This document shows positions 1 to 7,757 of a stretch of 64,000 nt of DNA, one piece after another. Numbering within the stretch: position 1 is the first letter of the stretch; each line of letters starts with the position of its first letter. This DNA is from Chelatococcus albus. Lineage in GTDB: Bacteria > Pseudomonadota > Alphaproteobacteria > Rhizobiales > Beijerinckiaceae. The notes under the pieces are model-generated. The model saw nothing but the letters and a program-made list of their open reading frames with translations. It was not told the DNA's origin and ran no database searches. The stretch lies in the NCBI RefSeq assembly GCF_030067675.1, contig NZ_JASJEV010000005.1, forward strand, positions 240,837-304,836, written 5' to 3'. The translations under genes and the position numbers were made by a program.

Positions 1-1259
1 CCGTGGCCGTAGGAGATGGTGATGGTGTTGAGCTCGCCCCAGCGCGGCGGCAGGATCGGCTCGGCGCTTTCCGGCAGCTCGGTGCGCAGGCGGTCGAGCT
101 GGCCCATCTTCTTGAGGAAGGCCTTGTGCCCCTCCACGCCGATGGTGAGCGCCATCTTCGCCGTGCCGATGTTGGAGGAGTAGATGAACACCTCCGGCAC
201 CGTGAGGATGCGGTTCTTGCCGTGATAGTCGCTGATCTTGAAGCGGCCGTAGCGCAGGGCGCTGCGGGCGTCGAAGCTCGAATTGATGCTCACCTTGCCG
301 CTGTCGAGCGCCATCGCCGTCGTCAGCGCCTTGAAGGTGGAGCCCATCTCGAACACGCCGACGTTCATGCGGTTGATGCGGTCCTTCTCCAGCGCGTCGA
401 CAGGATTGTTCGGGTCGAAGTCGGGCAGCGAGACGAGCGCGATCACCTCGCCGGTGTTGACGTCCATGACGAGCGCAGCAACGGCCTTGGCCTTGAACTT
501 CTCCATGCCCTTGACGAGCTCGTCGCGCACCGCGTGCTCGGCGTTGGCATCGAGGGAGAGCTGTACGGGCTTCAGGTCCGCGGCCGAGCGGGCGAAGCCT
601 GCCCCGAGCAGGTCCTTGAGCCCCTGGTTGTCGATGTATTTCTCGATGCCGGCAATGCCCTCGTTGTCGACATTGGCGAAACCGAGGACGTGCGCGGCCA
701 CGGGCCCGTTCGGATAGACGCGCTTGTGCTCCGGCAGGAAGCCGACACCCGGGATGCCGAGGCGATGCACCTCCGCCTGCTGGCGCGGCGTGATCTCGCG
801 CTTCACCCAGACGAAACCCTTCCTGGTGCCGAGCTTGTCGCGCAGCTCGCGGGCATTGAGGTCCGGCAGCACCGCGGTCAGGAGTTCCGTCGCCTCGTCC
901 TTGTCGATGATGTTGCGCGGCTCGGCGAAGACCGACACCGTCTTCACGTCGGTGGCGAGAACGACACCGTTGCGGTCGACGATGTCTGGCCGCGCCGCGG
1001 CGATGGCGGAGGACGCGGCGCGCCGCGCGCTGTTTGCCGCATCGGGCGCCAGGGCCAGCATCGCGAGGCGTCCGATGATGAGGAGGAACAAGGCCGAGAA
1101 GGCGACGGCGACAAGGCCGACGCGCGCCTCGCTCTTCTCGGAGCGCATGCGGAAAAGGTCGCGCACGAAGGCGAGGATGCGCCGCAGCCGGCTCGGACGG
1201 GGCTCCGCGCCGGGCTCGCCCGCTTCGCTCCGGGCGACCGGAGAGATGTCTTCCTGCAT
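1..1259 (-). CDS. ftsI: Peptidoglycan D,D-transpeptidase FtsI (PBP3), 3' end cut by window edge
   Basis: Septal class B penicillin-binding protein, which cross-links peptidoglycan at the division site in the inner membrane. Reading from the ATG at 1259, the protein has a short basic cytoplasmic N-terminus, one membrane segment at about residues 45-65 (FLLIIGRLAMLALA-like), a PBP dimerisation domain, and the start of the transpeptidase domain. The catalytic SxxK is visible as GSTFK near residue 306, and the second motif as SSNIGTAK near residue 360. The KTG motif lies beyond the window, so about 419 residues of a usual 570-600 are present. It follows ftsL by 11 nt in the mraZ-rsmH-ftsL-ftsI order. 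Motifs and synteny agree, so the identity is firm. Confidence 0.95.
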   Translation of the reverse strand, partial: MQEDISPVARSEAGEPGAEPRPSRLRRILAFVRDLFRMRSEKSEARVGLVAVAFSALFLLIIGRLAMLALAPDAANSARRAASSAIAAARPDIVDRNGVVLATDVKTVSVFAEPRNIIDKDEATELLTAVLPDLNARELRDKLGTRKGFVWVKREITPRQQAEVHRLGIPGVGFLPEHKRVYPNGPVAAHVLGFANVDNEGIAGIEKYIDNQGLKDLLGAGFARSAADLKPVQLSLDANAEHAVRDELVKGMEKFKAKAVAALVMDVNTGEVIALVSLPDFDPNNPVDALEKDRINRMNVGVFEMGSTFKALTTAMALDSGKVSINSSFDARSALRYGRFKISDYHGKNRILTVPEVFIYSSNIGTAKMALTIGVEGHKAFLKKMGQLDRLRTELPESAEPILPPRWGELNTITISYGH

Positions 1260-1270
1260 GGCCACCTCCC

Positions 1271-1657
1271 TCACGGCGTCGCGGTCGAGGACGGGGTGCG
1301 CGCTTCACCGACGCGGTCACCCTGCGGTGTCGGCCCGAGGCCGAGCGCCTCCAGCTTGCGGCCGATCTCGTCGATCTTCGGCTGGCGCGTGGGGATGTCC
1401 GACATGCGTACGATCTGGTTGATGGAGAGCGGCTGCAGGTCGAGGTGCCGCTCGGCCAGCACCTGCAGACGGTCGGAGCGATTGAGATGCTGCCATTCGG
1501 CGCGCAGCACCGCTATGGCGTCCTTCTCGCGCTGGATGCGGCTCTTCAGCTTGGCGACCTGCTCGGCATAGTAGATCGTGTCGTACTTGATCGAGTAGGC
1601 ATAGCCCGCCGAGGCGACGAGCGCCGCGATCGCGATGATGTGCAGGAAACGCATCAT
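1271..1657 (-). CDS. ftsL: Cell division protein FtsL
   Basis: Small bitopic divisome protein of 128 residues that normally works with FtsB and FtsQ to activate FtsWI. It has a short N-terminus, one membrane helix at about residues 5-22 (FLHIIAIAALVASAGYAY), then a periplasmic helical stretch rich in charged residues and leucines (about residues 30-80) that fits the expected coiled coil. The tail is proline and threonine rich. Sequence conservation in this family is weak, so the call rests mainly on size, topology and position between rsmH and ftsI. Its ATG overlaps the rsmH stop codon (TGATG), implying translational coupling. Confidence 0.85.
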   Translation of the reverse strand: MMRFLHIIAIAALVASAGYAYSIKYDTIYYAEQVAKLKSRIQREKDAIAVLRAEWQHLNRSDRLQVLAERHLDLQPLSINQIVRMSDIPTRQPKIDEIGRKLEALGLGPTPQGDRVGEARTPSSTATP

Positions 1658-2694
1658 CAGCGCCCTCTCCCCTTCGGTTGCGGCAGTTCGGCGAGCGCCC
1701 GCACGCTGTCGTCGAGGCCTCTCGCCGCCGCCTCCGTCCGCTCGGCCGCCCTGAGCTTGGCGGAGCGCGCCCGCACATTGGCGGCGAGTTCGTCCTCGGA
1801 GGGGGACACCGCCCCCTTCGTGACGAGCGTGAACGTCGGCGCCTCGGCGGGCGCCCCCGGCAGGTGGCGCGAGCCTGTGCCCACCCGGCCGGAGCGGCGC
1901 GCGAGGAACTGCTTGACGATGCGATCCTCGAGCGAGTGGAAGGTCACGACGACGAGCCGCCCGCCCGGAGCGAGCACACGCTCGGCCGCGGCCAGCGCGC
2001 GCACGAGCTCGCCGAGCTCGTCGTTCACCGCGATGCGCAGCGCCTGGAAGGTGCGCGTCGCCGGATGCGGTGCGTTCGGCTCGGCCCGCACGACGGTGGC
2101 GACGATGTCCGCAAGCTGCTTGGTGGTCGAGATGCGGCCGCGGCGCCGCGCCTCGACGATGGCGTGCGCCACGGCCCGCGAGCGCCGCTCCTCGCCGTAG
2201 TGATAGATGATGTCGGCGAGCTCGCGCTCCCCGGCGTGATTGACGAGGTCGGCCGCGCTGGGCCCCGCCTGCTCCATGCGCATGTCGAGCGGCCCCTCGA
2301 AACGGAAGGAGAAGCCGCGCCCGGCCTCGTCGAGCTGCATGGAGGACACGCCGATGTCGAGCACGACGCCGTCGAGCGGCACAAAGCCATGGGCTTGCGC
2401 GACGGCATCGAGATCGCCGAAGCGCGCCTCCGTCAGCACGAGCCGCCCGGCGGACGCGGCGACGAGATCCGCACCGCCGGAGACCGCCGAGGGGTCACGG
2501 TCGAGTGCGAGCAGGCGCACGCCGGGAGCGGCGTCGAGAATGGCGCGTGAATAGCCGCCCGCCCCGAAGGTGCCGTCGAGATAGAGGCCGCGCGGCTTCG
2601 GCGCGAGGCTTGCAAGCACCTCCCGCAGGAGCACGGGAACATGACGGGCCGGTCCGCCAGCGGCGCCGGCCGAGCCGTCGCCGCGGCCCGTCAT
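1657..2694 (-). CDS. rsmH: 16S rRNA (cytosine-1402-N4)-methyltransferase RsmH (MraW)
   Basis: SAM-dependent enzyme that methylates N4 of C1402 in the 16S rRNA P-site. The 345-residue protein begins with the family block [10 protein letters not shown], followed by the SAM-binding [14 protein letters not shown] and later [19 protein letters not shown] and PLDMRM, all typical of RsmH. The C-terminal part contains [19 protein letters not shown], the last conserved block. The start at 2694 overlaps the mraZ stop as ATGA. An upstream in-frame extension exists but lies inside mraZ, so it was not used. It is the second gene of the division cluster. Confidence 0.96.
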   Translation of the reverse strand: MTGRGDGSAGAAGGPARHVPVLLREVLASLAPKPRGLYLDGTFGAGGYSRAILDAAPGVRLLALDRDPSAVSGGADLVAASAGRLVLTEARFGDLDAVAQAHGFVPLDGVVLDIGVSSMQLDEAGRGFSFRFEGPLDMRMEQAGPSAADLVNHAGERELADIIYHYGEERRSRAVAHAIVEARRRGRISTTKQLADIVATVVRAEPNAPHPATRTFQALRIAVNDELGELVRALAAAERVLAPGGRLVVVTFHSLEDRIVKQFLARRSGRVGTGSRHLPGAPAEAPTFTLVTKGAVSPSEDELAANVRARSAKLRAAERTEAAARGLDDSVRALAELPQPKGRGR

Positions 2695-3194
2695 TGTTCC
2701 CGTGCTCCGGGAGGAACGCCGCCCGGAAGCGCAGCCGTGGCCGCGCCCCTGGCCGCACCGAGCGACTTCTTGAGATCCCGCACCTTGGCGCGCGCCTCCT
2801 CGAGATGCGCGCGGAAGCGTTCGGGCTCCCAGATCTGGAATTTGTGGCCGTGCCCGACGAAGGTGACCGCATCCGCGATCCCCGCATGGGCCCGCAAGGC
2901 TTCGGTCAGGATCACACGCCCCTCCGGATCGACCTTGAGCACCTCGCTCGTGCCGAGCAGCGCCGTCGACAGGTGGTCGCGCTCGTCCGAGTAGGGCGAG
3001 AGCGTCGACAGGAGCCCGTCGATCTCCCGCAAGAGCGCGTTGCCGCCCGCATCGAGCGCCGGACTGTCCAGCGCCGGATGCACGTAGAGCCCCTCGAAAC
3101 CGTCCCGCGCCAGCACCGAGCGAAAGGACGCCGGGATCGACACGCGTCCCTTCGCATCCAGCCGATTGGTGAAGTTGGACACGAAGCGGTCCAT
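2691..3194 (-). CDS. mraZ: Transcriptional regulator MraZ
   Basis: Nucleoid-associated repressor of the division and cell-wall operon. The 167-residue protein carries two SpoVT/AbrB-like halves. The first begins [18 protein letters not shown], and the second has the matching DxxGRV repeat, [19 protein letters not shown]. The C-terminal tail after about residue 140 is alanine/glycine rich and longer than in E. coli MraZ (152 residues). It is the first gene of the cluster and overlaps rsmH by 4 nt. A candidate operator array lies about 160-190 nt upstream, so autoregulation is likely. Confidence 0.95.
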   Translation of the reverse strand: MDRFVSNFTNRLDAKGRVSIPASFRSVLARDGFEGLYVHPALDSPALDAGGNALLREIDGLLSTLSPYSDERDHLSTALLGTSEVLKVDPEGRVILTEALRAHAGIADAVTFVGHGHKFQIWEPERFRAHLEEARAKVRDLKKSLGAARGAATAALPGGVPPGAREQ

Positions 3195-3351
3195 GACCCG
3201 CGGCCCGCGCCGTCCCCTTCATCGCCCCTGACCGAGGCGTGTCGCCCGCGACGGCGCCGCGCCCCATCCCGACGCCCGGCAAGACAGCCGCACGCTCGGT
3301 CGAGCCGCAACCTGCGCGGCCCCCGTGCGGTGCGACGCGGCTCGTCGACGG

Positions 3352-3386
3352 CGGGATGATTTGGGATATCATGGGACCATATGGTC
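3352..3386 (+). promoter_or_regulatory. MraZ-box array upstream of mraZ
   Basis: Four 5-bp units recur with a strict 10-bp period on the plus strand: CGGGA at 3352, TGGGA at 3362, TGGGA at 3372 and TGGTC at 3382. This matches the known MraZ recognition pattern of TGGGN repeats separated by 5 nt. The array sits 158-192 nt upstream of the mraZ ATG, inside the 344-nt stretch 3195-3538, which otherwise holds no gene. The -35/-10 elements of the mra promoter could not be assigned with confidence. Confidence 0.75.
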
Positions 3387-3538
3387 GTCAACGGAATCGG
3401 GCGCCCGAATGGCGTCATTCGCCCTCGTCGCGATCACACCGCGTTAAGGTTAACGAACCGTTGAATCGGCATGGATTTCCGGTTGCTGGAACGTCACGGC
3501 ACAACTGCTGCGGCGGTATCCGAGGCAGGGAATGAGAA

Positions 3539-3943
<405 letters not shown>

Positions 3944-3945
3944 TT

Positions 3946-3974
3946 GGGATAGGGATGGCGGCGCCCGGGGTCAA
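3946..3974 (-). promoter_or_regulatory. Likely rnpB promoter
   Basis: On the minus strand TTGACC (3974-3969) is followed after 17 nt by TATCCC (3951-3946). This places a start site a few bases downstream, at the inferred 5' end of the RNase P RNA. The -35 is a good match to the housekeeping consensus and the -10 only partial, so this is a prediction from spacing and position. Confidence 0.5.
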
Positions 3975-3978
3975 GGAC

Positions 3979-4013
3979 GGCAACGCCGCGGCCACGGGGG
4001 CCGCGGCGTTGCC
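3979..4013 (-). terminator. Strong hairpin downstream of the transglycosylase gene
   Basis: Perfect 15-bp inverted repeat (GGCAACGCCGCGGCC and its complement) around the 5-nt loop ACGGG. It lies 78 nt after the stop of the transglycosylase gene at 4091 and just upstream of the rnpB promoter. On the minus strand it is followed by GTCCTTGACC, so only a short T-rich tail is present. It probably terminates or insulates transcription ahead of rnpB. Confidence 0.55.
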
Positions 4014-4090
4014 GCCGGCAGAAGCGACGCAGCGCGGAAGGAACCTGCCGGGCCGCGCCCGGCGCCTCGGCCCTCGCCTCAGCTCTCGGC

Positions 4091-4765
4091 TCAGCTCTCC
4101 TGGCCCGTGGCGAGGCTCGCGGCTATCGTGCGCACCTTGGCGCAATAGGCGAGGTTGGCGCGGCTCATGCGCGTGGCGTAATGGCCGCCCTGGTAGCGCA
4201 TCACCGTGCCGCAGGTGTCCCCGCCAGCCAGACGGTAGGCCCCGGCGAGATACTTCACGCCGTATTCGATGTTGGCCTCAGGGCTGTACAGCCCGGCGGG
4301 CGAGCCGGTGTAACCGACGCCCCGCGCCGTGCGGTACTTGATCTGCATCAGGCCGATGGCGCCGGCGTTATGGGCCCGCGGGTTGTAGCGGCTCTCGATA
4401 CGCACCACCGCGTCGACGAGGGCGAAGGGCACGCCGTTGGCGGCGGCGTGCCTGGCCATGAGATCGCGATATTGTTCGCGCGCCGGCACGTCATAGCCGA
4501 GGGCGCTGCCCGGCTTGACGTAGCCGGCCTTGGCGCGCTTGCCGCCGGCGGACGCCCCCGCCTCGGCCGGGGCGCTCTCTGCTGGCTTCGCGCCGCTGAA
4601 CAGGCTTTCGAACAGACCGGGCTGGCGGGGCGTCTCTGTCTGCTGCGGGGCGGCCGCAGCCGCCTCGACCTTCGCGAGCCGGCTCGCAGGCGACTTGGCG
4701 AGCACGGGCGTGGCCGCGATGAGCGCGGCAAGACCGATGACGCCAAGCGTCCGATGGTTCTTCAA
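4091..4765 (-). CDS. Secreted lytic transglycosylase, SLT domain (paralog 1)
   Basis: Periplasmic muramidase-like protein of about 224 residues that would cleave the glycan backbone of peptidoglycan. From the TTG at 4765 it starts with a clean signal peptide (KNHRTLGVIGLAALIAATPV, cleavage near VLA-K) and has GAGGAG seven bases upstream. An ATG at 4813 is in frame but has no such signal, so TTG is preferred. After a low-complexity linker, the SLT fold covers about residues 105-215 with the catalytic glutamate in RIESRYN, then AIGLMQI and the GVKYLAGAYRLAGGD block. It lies directly after a paralog (4898-5479). Confidence 0.85.
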   Translation of the reverse strand: MKNHRTLGVIGLAALIAATPVLAKSPASRLAKVEAAAAAPQQTETPRQPGLFESLFSGAKPAESAPAEAGASAGGKRAKAGYVKPGSALGYDVPAREQYRDLMARHAAANGVPFALVDAVVRIESRYNPRAHNAGAIGLMQIKYRTARGVGYTGSPAGLYSPEANIEYGVKYLAGAYRLAGGDTCGTVMRYQGGHYATRMSRANLAYCAKVRTIAASLATGQES

Positions 4766-4865
4766 TGCGATACTCCTCGACACTGACAACGAGGATCCAC
4801 TGCCGCCGGACACGCCTGTGGCCTCCGGGCCTTGCCTTCCGGCGAGACGCTGGCTGCGATGGATC

Positions 4866-4880
4866 GGGGGGGGGGGGGGG
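4866..4880. repeat. Homopolymer of 15 G
   Basis: Uninterrupted run of 15 G on the plus strand (C on the minus strand). It lies between two co-oriented lytic transglycosylase genes: 18 nt after the stop codon of the upstream one and about 100 nt before the preferred start of the downstream one. It could vary in length by slippage and alter promoter spacing, or be a sequencing-uncertain tract. Confidence 0.9.
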
Positions 4881-4897
4881 CGTCGGCCCGGGCGGCC

Positions 4898-5479
4898 TCA
4901 GCGCAGTTCGGCGAGATGGGTCTTGACCCTGGCGCAGTAGGCGCGCGCCGCGTTGGTCATGCGTCGGGCGCCGTGCCCGGCCTGATAGCGCAGCACGGTA
5001 CCGCAGGTCTCCCCGCCGGCGAGCCGATAGGCCTGGGCGAGATAGCGGATGCCATAGCGCAGGTTGGTGTCCGGATCGTAGAGCCCGGCCGCACCCCCGC
5101 GATAGCCGAGTGCCTGGGCCGTGCGGGCGTTGATCTGGGTGAGCCCGACGTTCGGACCGTTCCTGGCGCGGGCGTTGTAGCGGCTCTCGATGCGCACCAC
5201 GGCATCAGCAAGGCCGAAGGGCACGCTGTTCTCGCCGGCGTGCTTGGCGATGAGCGCGCGAAAGGCCGACGAATTCACCGCGGCGGCTGCGCGGCGGCCC
5301 TTGCGTGACGTCGCGTCGGCCTCGGAAGGGAGGGCGCCCGTGGAGGGCTCCGGCGCCGCCGCGCCGGCAGCGTCCTGACGGGCGGCGACCAGCTGCCGAT
5401 CGCCATCCTCCGCAAAGGCGAAGGATCCCGGCAACACCGAGGCCGCGACCGCGGCTGCGAGCACAGTCGTCCTGATCAT
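4898..5479 (-). CDS. Secreted lytic transglycosylase, SLT domain (paralog 2)
   Basis: Second SLT-family protein (193 residues), clearly related to its neighbour at 4091-4765 over the catalytic domain. It has a signal peptide (MIRTTVLAAAVAASVLPGSF, cleavage near AFA), a linker with Lys/Arg residues, and the SLT domain from about residue 75. The catalytic glutamate is again in RIESRYN, followed by NVGLTQINARTAQ, and the C-terminal cysteine pair CGTVLRYQAGHG...AYCARVK matches the paralog. Tandem duplication is the simplest origin. The substrate is peptidoglycan by family; the specific role is unknown. Confidence 0.85.
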   Translation of the reverse strand: MIRTTVLAAAVAASVLPGSFAFAEDGDRQLVAARQDAAGAAAPEPSTGALPSEADATSRKGRRAAAAVNSSAFRALIAKHAGENSVPFGLADAVVRIESRYNARARNGPNVGLTQINARTAQALGYRGGAAGLYDPDTNLRYGIRYLAQAYRLAGGETCGTVLRYQAGHGARRMTNAARAYCARVKTHLAELR

Positions 5480-5819
5480 ATGAGCGACCCCTGACCGCAG
5501 TTGGCTCTTTATTGGCAGAGATAAATTGCGTTGAAATTTGGCAATGATCAGGCAGAATAAGGACTTTAATGGGTTATAGAATTATGTTACCGAAACAATA
5601 CGTAATTAATTGCTTATTAACTACTGAATTACTTTGTATTAGTGAATTCGCAAGAAATCGGTAGGCCGATCCCCAAACGGAAGGATGTGGCGCGCCCGTT
5701 CGCGCCAGTCCTACCGCCCTACCGCGCTTGGCGCGACATAACGCAGCAGCTACAATGGAACTATCTCTCCTGCCCGCGCGTTGCTGACAGCGGAGTGGAA
5801 GCGAGAGGGAGCTGCCCCC
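5480..5819. other. AT-rich divergent intergenic region
   Basis: This 340-nt gap separates a minus-strand transglycosylase gene from a plus-strand lipoprotein gene. Its stretch from about 5500 to 5660 is far more AT-rich than anything around it (runs such as TTGCTTATTAACTACTG). It most likely holds the divergent promoters. No further gene, RNA or clean palindrome was recognised in it. Confidence 0.5.
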
Positions 5820-6074
5820 ATGAAGAAATGGCTGGCTATCGGGGTCGTCGCGCTCAGCGTGGCGGCCTGCTACACGCCCGAGGAACGGGCCGTCGGTGGT
5901 GCGCTGATCGGCGGCGCGGCGGGTGCGGCGATCGGCGGCGCGGCGACGGGCCGTGCGGGCGGCGCCGTCGCGGGCGGCATCATCGGCGCGGCCGGAGGCG
6001 CCATGATCGGGGCTGCCACCGCTCCCTGCCGCACCTATTATTATCGCGGCCGGCGCTATCAAGAGTGCTACTGA
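5820..6074 (+). CDS. Small glycine-zipper lipoprotein
   Basis: An 84-residue putative lipoprotein. The signal sequence KKWLAIGVVALSVAAC ends in a lipobox with Cys at about residue 17. A glycine-zipper segment follows (GGALIGGAAGAAIGGAATG and a second GG-rich repeat), which normally inserts in or packs on membranes. The C-terminus has a short Cys/Tyr/Arg motif (CRTYYYRGRRYQECY) seen at the end of many alphaproteobacterial small lipoproteins. The ATG at 5820 was chosen over an in-frame ATG at 5781 because the signal sequence starts there and AGGGAG lies just upstream. Function unknown; probably outer-membrane associated. Confidence 0.8.
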   Translation: MKKWLAIGVVALSVAACYTPEERAVGGALIGGAAGAAIGGAATGRAGGAVAGGIIGAAGGAMIGAATAPCRTYYYRGRRYQECY

Positions 6075-6147
6075 TCGTCCGGATGGACGATTCGGACCGT
6101 CGAAGCGGGCTTCGGCGGTCCCTTCCGCGTGAGCAAGCAAGACGGGT

Positions 6148-6861
6148 ATGTGGGGCAAGATCGGAGGCGCGGGCCTGGGGCTCGCCATCGGCGGGCCGCT
6201 GGGAGCGCTCATGGGCGCGCTTGCCGGGCACGTACTGGTCGATCGCGAGGGCGCGCCCTTCGGCCGCGCGGCAAAGGAAGCGCTCTTCACCACCGGCCTT
6301 GTCGCCCTCTCCGCCAAGATGGCGAAGGCCGACGGCGTCGTGACCCATGACGAGGTGGCCGCCTTCCGCCGCATCGTCGACGTGCCGCCCGGCGAGGAAG
6401 GCAACGTCGCGCGCCTCTTCGACCTCGCGAAGGCGACGACGGCCGGCTTCGAGGCCTATGCACGGCAGATCGCCGACGCCTTCCGCGACGATCCCGCATT
6501 GCTCGAGGACATCGTCGACGGTCTGTTCCTCATCGCCAAGGCCGATCATGCGCTGCACGAGGCGGAGTTGCGCTATCTCGCGGCCGTCGCCGCCATCTTC
6601 GGCTTCGCGGAGAGCGATTTCGCCCGCATCGAGGCCCGCCACCTGCACTGCGACGACGATCCTTACGTCGTCATCGGCGCCGATCGGTCCATGCGCGACG
6701 AAGCGCTGAAGCGCCACTACCGCCGCCTCGTCGCCGAGACGCATCCCGACCGCGAGATCGCCCGCGGCCTGCCACCCGAAGCCGTGAAGATCGCCACCGA
6801 CCGGCTTGCCGCCATCAACGCCGCGTGGGACAGGATCGCGCGCGAGCGCAACCTCGCCTGA
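6148..6861 (+). CDS. TerB-like and J-domain protein (DjlA-type co-chaperone)
   Basis: Protein of 237 residues with three parts. A glycine-rich hydrophobic N-terminus (about 5-30) may touch the membrane. A TerB-like helical domain follows at about 45-155 (AKMAKADGVVTHDEV and IAKADHALHEAE are its paired acidic helices). A C-terminal J domain at about 165-230 keeps the HPD tripeptide in AETHPDRE. This is the DjlA layout, so it should stimulate the ATPase of a DnaK-type chaperone. It ends 17 nt before the next gene and is probably co-transcribed with it. Confidence 0.82.
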   Translation: MWGKIGGAGLGLAIGGPLGALMGALAGHVLVDREGAPFGRAAKEALFTTGLVALSAKMAKADGVVTHDEVAAFRRIVDVPPGEEGNVARLFDLAKATTAGFEAYARQIADAFRDDPALLEDIVDGLFLIAKADHALHEAELRYLAAVAAIFGFAESDFARIEARHLHCDDDPYVVIGADRSMRDEALKRHYRRLVAETHPDREIARGLPPEAVKIATDRLAAINAAWDRIARERNLA

Positions 6862-6878
6862 AGCGCACCCACGTTCTC

Positions 6879-7667
6879 ATGACCGACCGCCCAGCCCCCG
6901 ACAGCCCCGTCGCCGCCAAGGTGTTCCCCTCGCCCAACCACGGCGAGCGCAAGAGCGCGGACGGCAGCCCGCGCCGGCCGGACATGCTCGTCCTGCACTA
7001 CACCGGCATGCCCGACACGGGCGAGGCGCTGAACTGGCTGTGCAACCCCGTCTCCGAGGTGTCGGCGCATTATTTCGTCTTCGAGAACGGCCACGTCCTG
7101 CAGCTCGTGCCCGAGGCGCGCCGGGCCTGGCACGCCGGCCGTGCCTCGTGGGCGGGGGAAACCGACATCAACTCCGCCTCGCTCGGCATCGAGATCGCCA
7201 ATCCCGGCCACCCCGGCGGCATGCCGCCCTATCCTGCTGCGCAGATCGCGGCGCTGACGGCCCTGTGCCAGGACATCGTCGCGCGCTGGCACATCCCGGC
7301 GGAGCGCGTCCTCGCCCATTCCGACGTCGCGCCCGCGCGCAAGCTCGATCCCGGCGAGACCTTTCCCTGGGAGGCGCTGCATCGGGCCGGCGTCGGGCAC
7401 TGGGTGCCCCCCGCTCCCGTCCGCGGCGGCCGCTTCCTCAGCCCGGGAGACGCCGGCCAGCCCGTCGAGGCCCTGCAGGCCATGCTCGCCATGTACGGCT
7501 ACGGCCTGTCCATCTCCGGCCGCTATGATGCGGAGACCGAGCAGGTCGTCGCCGCCTTCCAGCGCCACTTCCGGCCCGAGCGTGTCGACGGCGTGGCGGA
7601 CGCCTCCACCATCACGACCCTGCGCGACCTCATCGCCTCCCGCCCCGGCCGCATGGCCGTTGCCTGA
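6879..7667 (+). CDS. N-acetylmuramoyl-L-alanine amidase (AmpD/AmiD type) with peptidoglycan-binding domain
   Basis: A 262-residue zinc amidase that cleaves the MurNAc-L-Ala bond. The Amidase_2 domain spans about residues 20-165, with zinc ligands in LVLHYTGM and in LAHSDVAPARKLDPG and the intervening SLGIEIANPGH. A PG_binding_1 domain follows at about 185-255 (GDAGQPVEALQAMLAMYGYG). There is no signal peptide in the chosen frame, as in cytoplasmic recycling amidases; AmiD forms are lipoproteins. An in-frame ATG at 6825 would overlap the preceding gene and adds nothing family-like, so 6879 was preferred. Confidence 0.88.
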   Translation: MTDRPAPDSPVAAKVFPSPNHGERKSADGSPRRPDMLVLHYTGMPDTGEALNWLCNPVSEVSAHYFVFENGHVLQLVPEARRAWHAGRASWAGETDINSASLGIEIANPGHPGGMPPYPAAQIAALTALCQDIVARWHIPAERVLAHSDVAPARKLDPGETFPWEALHRAGVGHWVPPAPVRGGRFLSPGDAGQPVEALQAMLAMYGYGLSISGRYDAETEQVVAAFQRHFRPERVDGVADASTITTLRDLIASRPGRMAVA

Positions 7668-7757
7668 AGCGAGATTACCGCGAATTCACTCGCCCCCCGG
7701 CGCGGCTTTCGCCATGATCCGCCCGCCGCCGAGGGGCGGTCCGGAGCGAGGTGAAAC

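Noticed and set aside
3..1571. Plus-strand open frame opposite ftsI
   Set aside because: The minus strand encodes FtsI with SxxK and SxN motifs; the plus frame has none.
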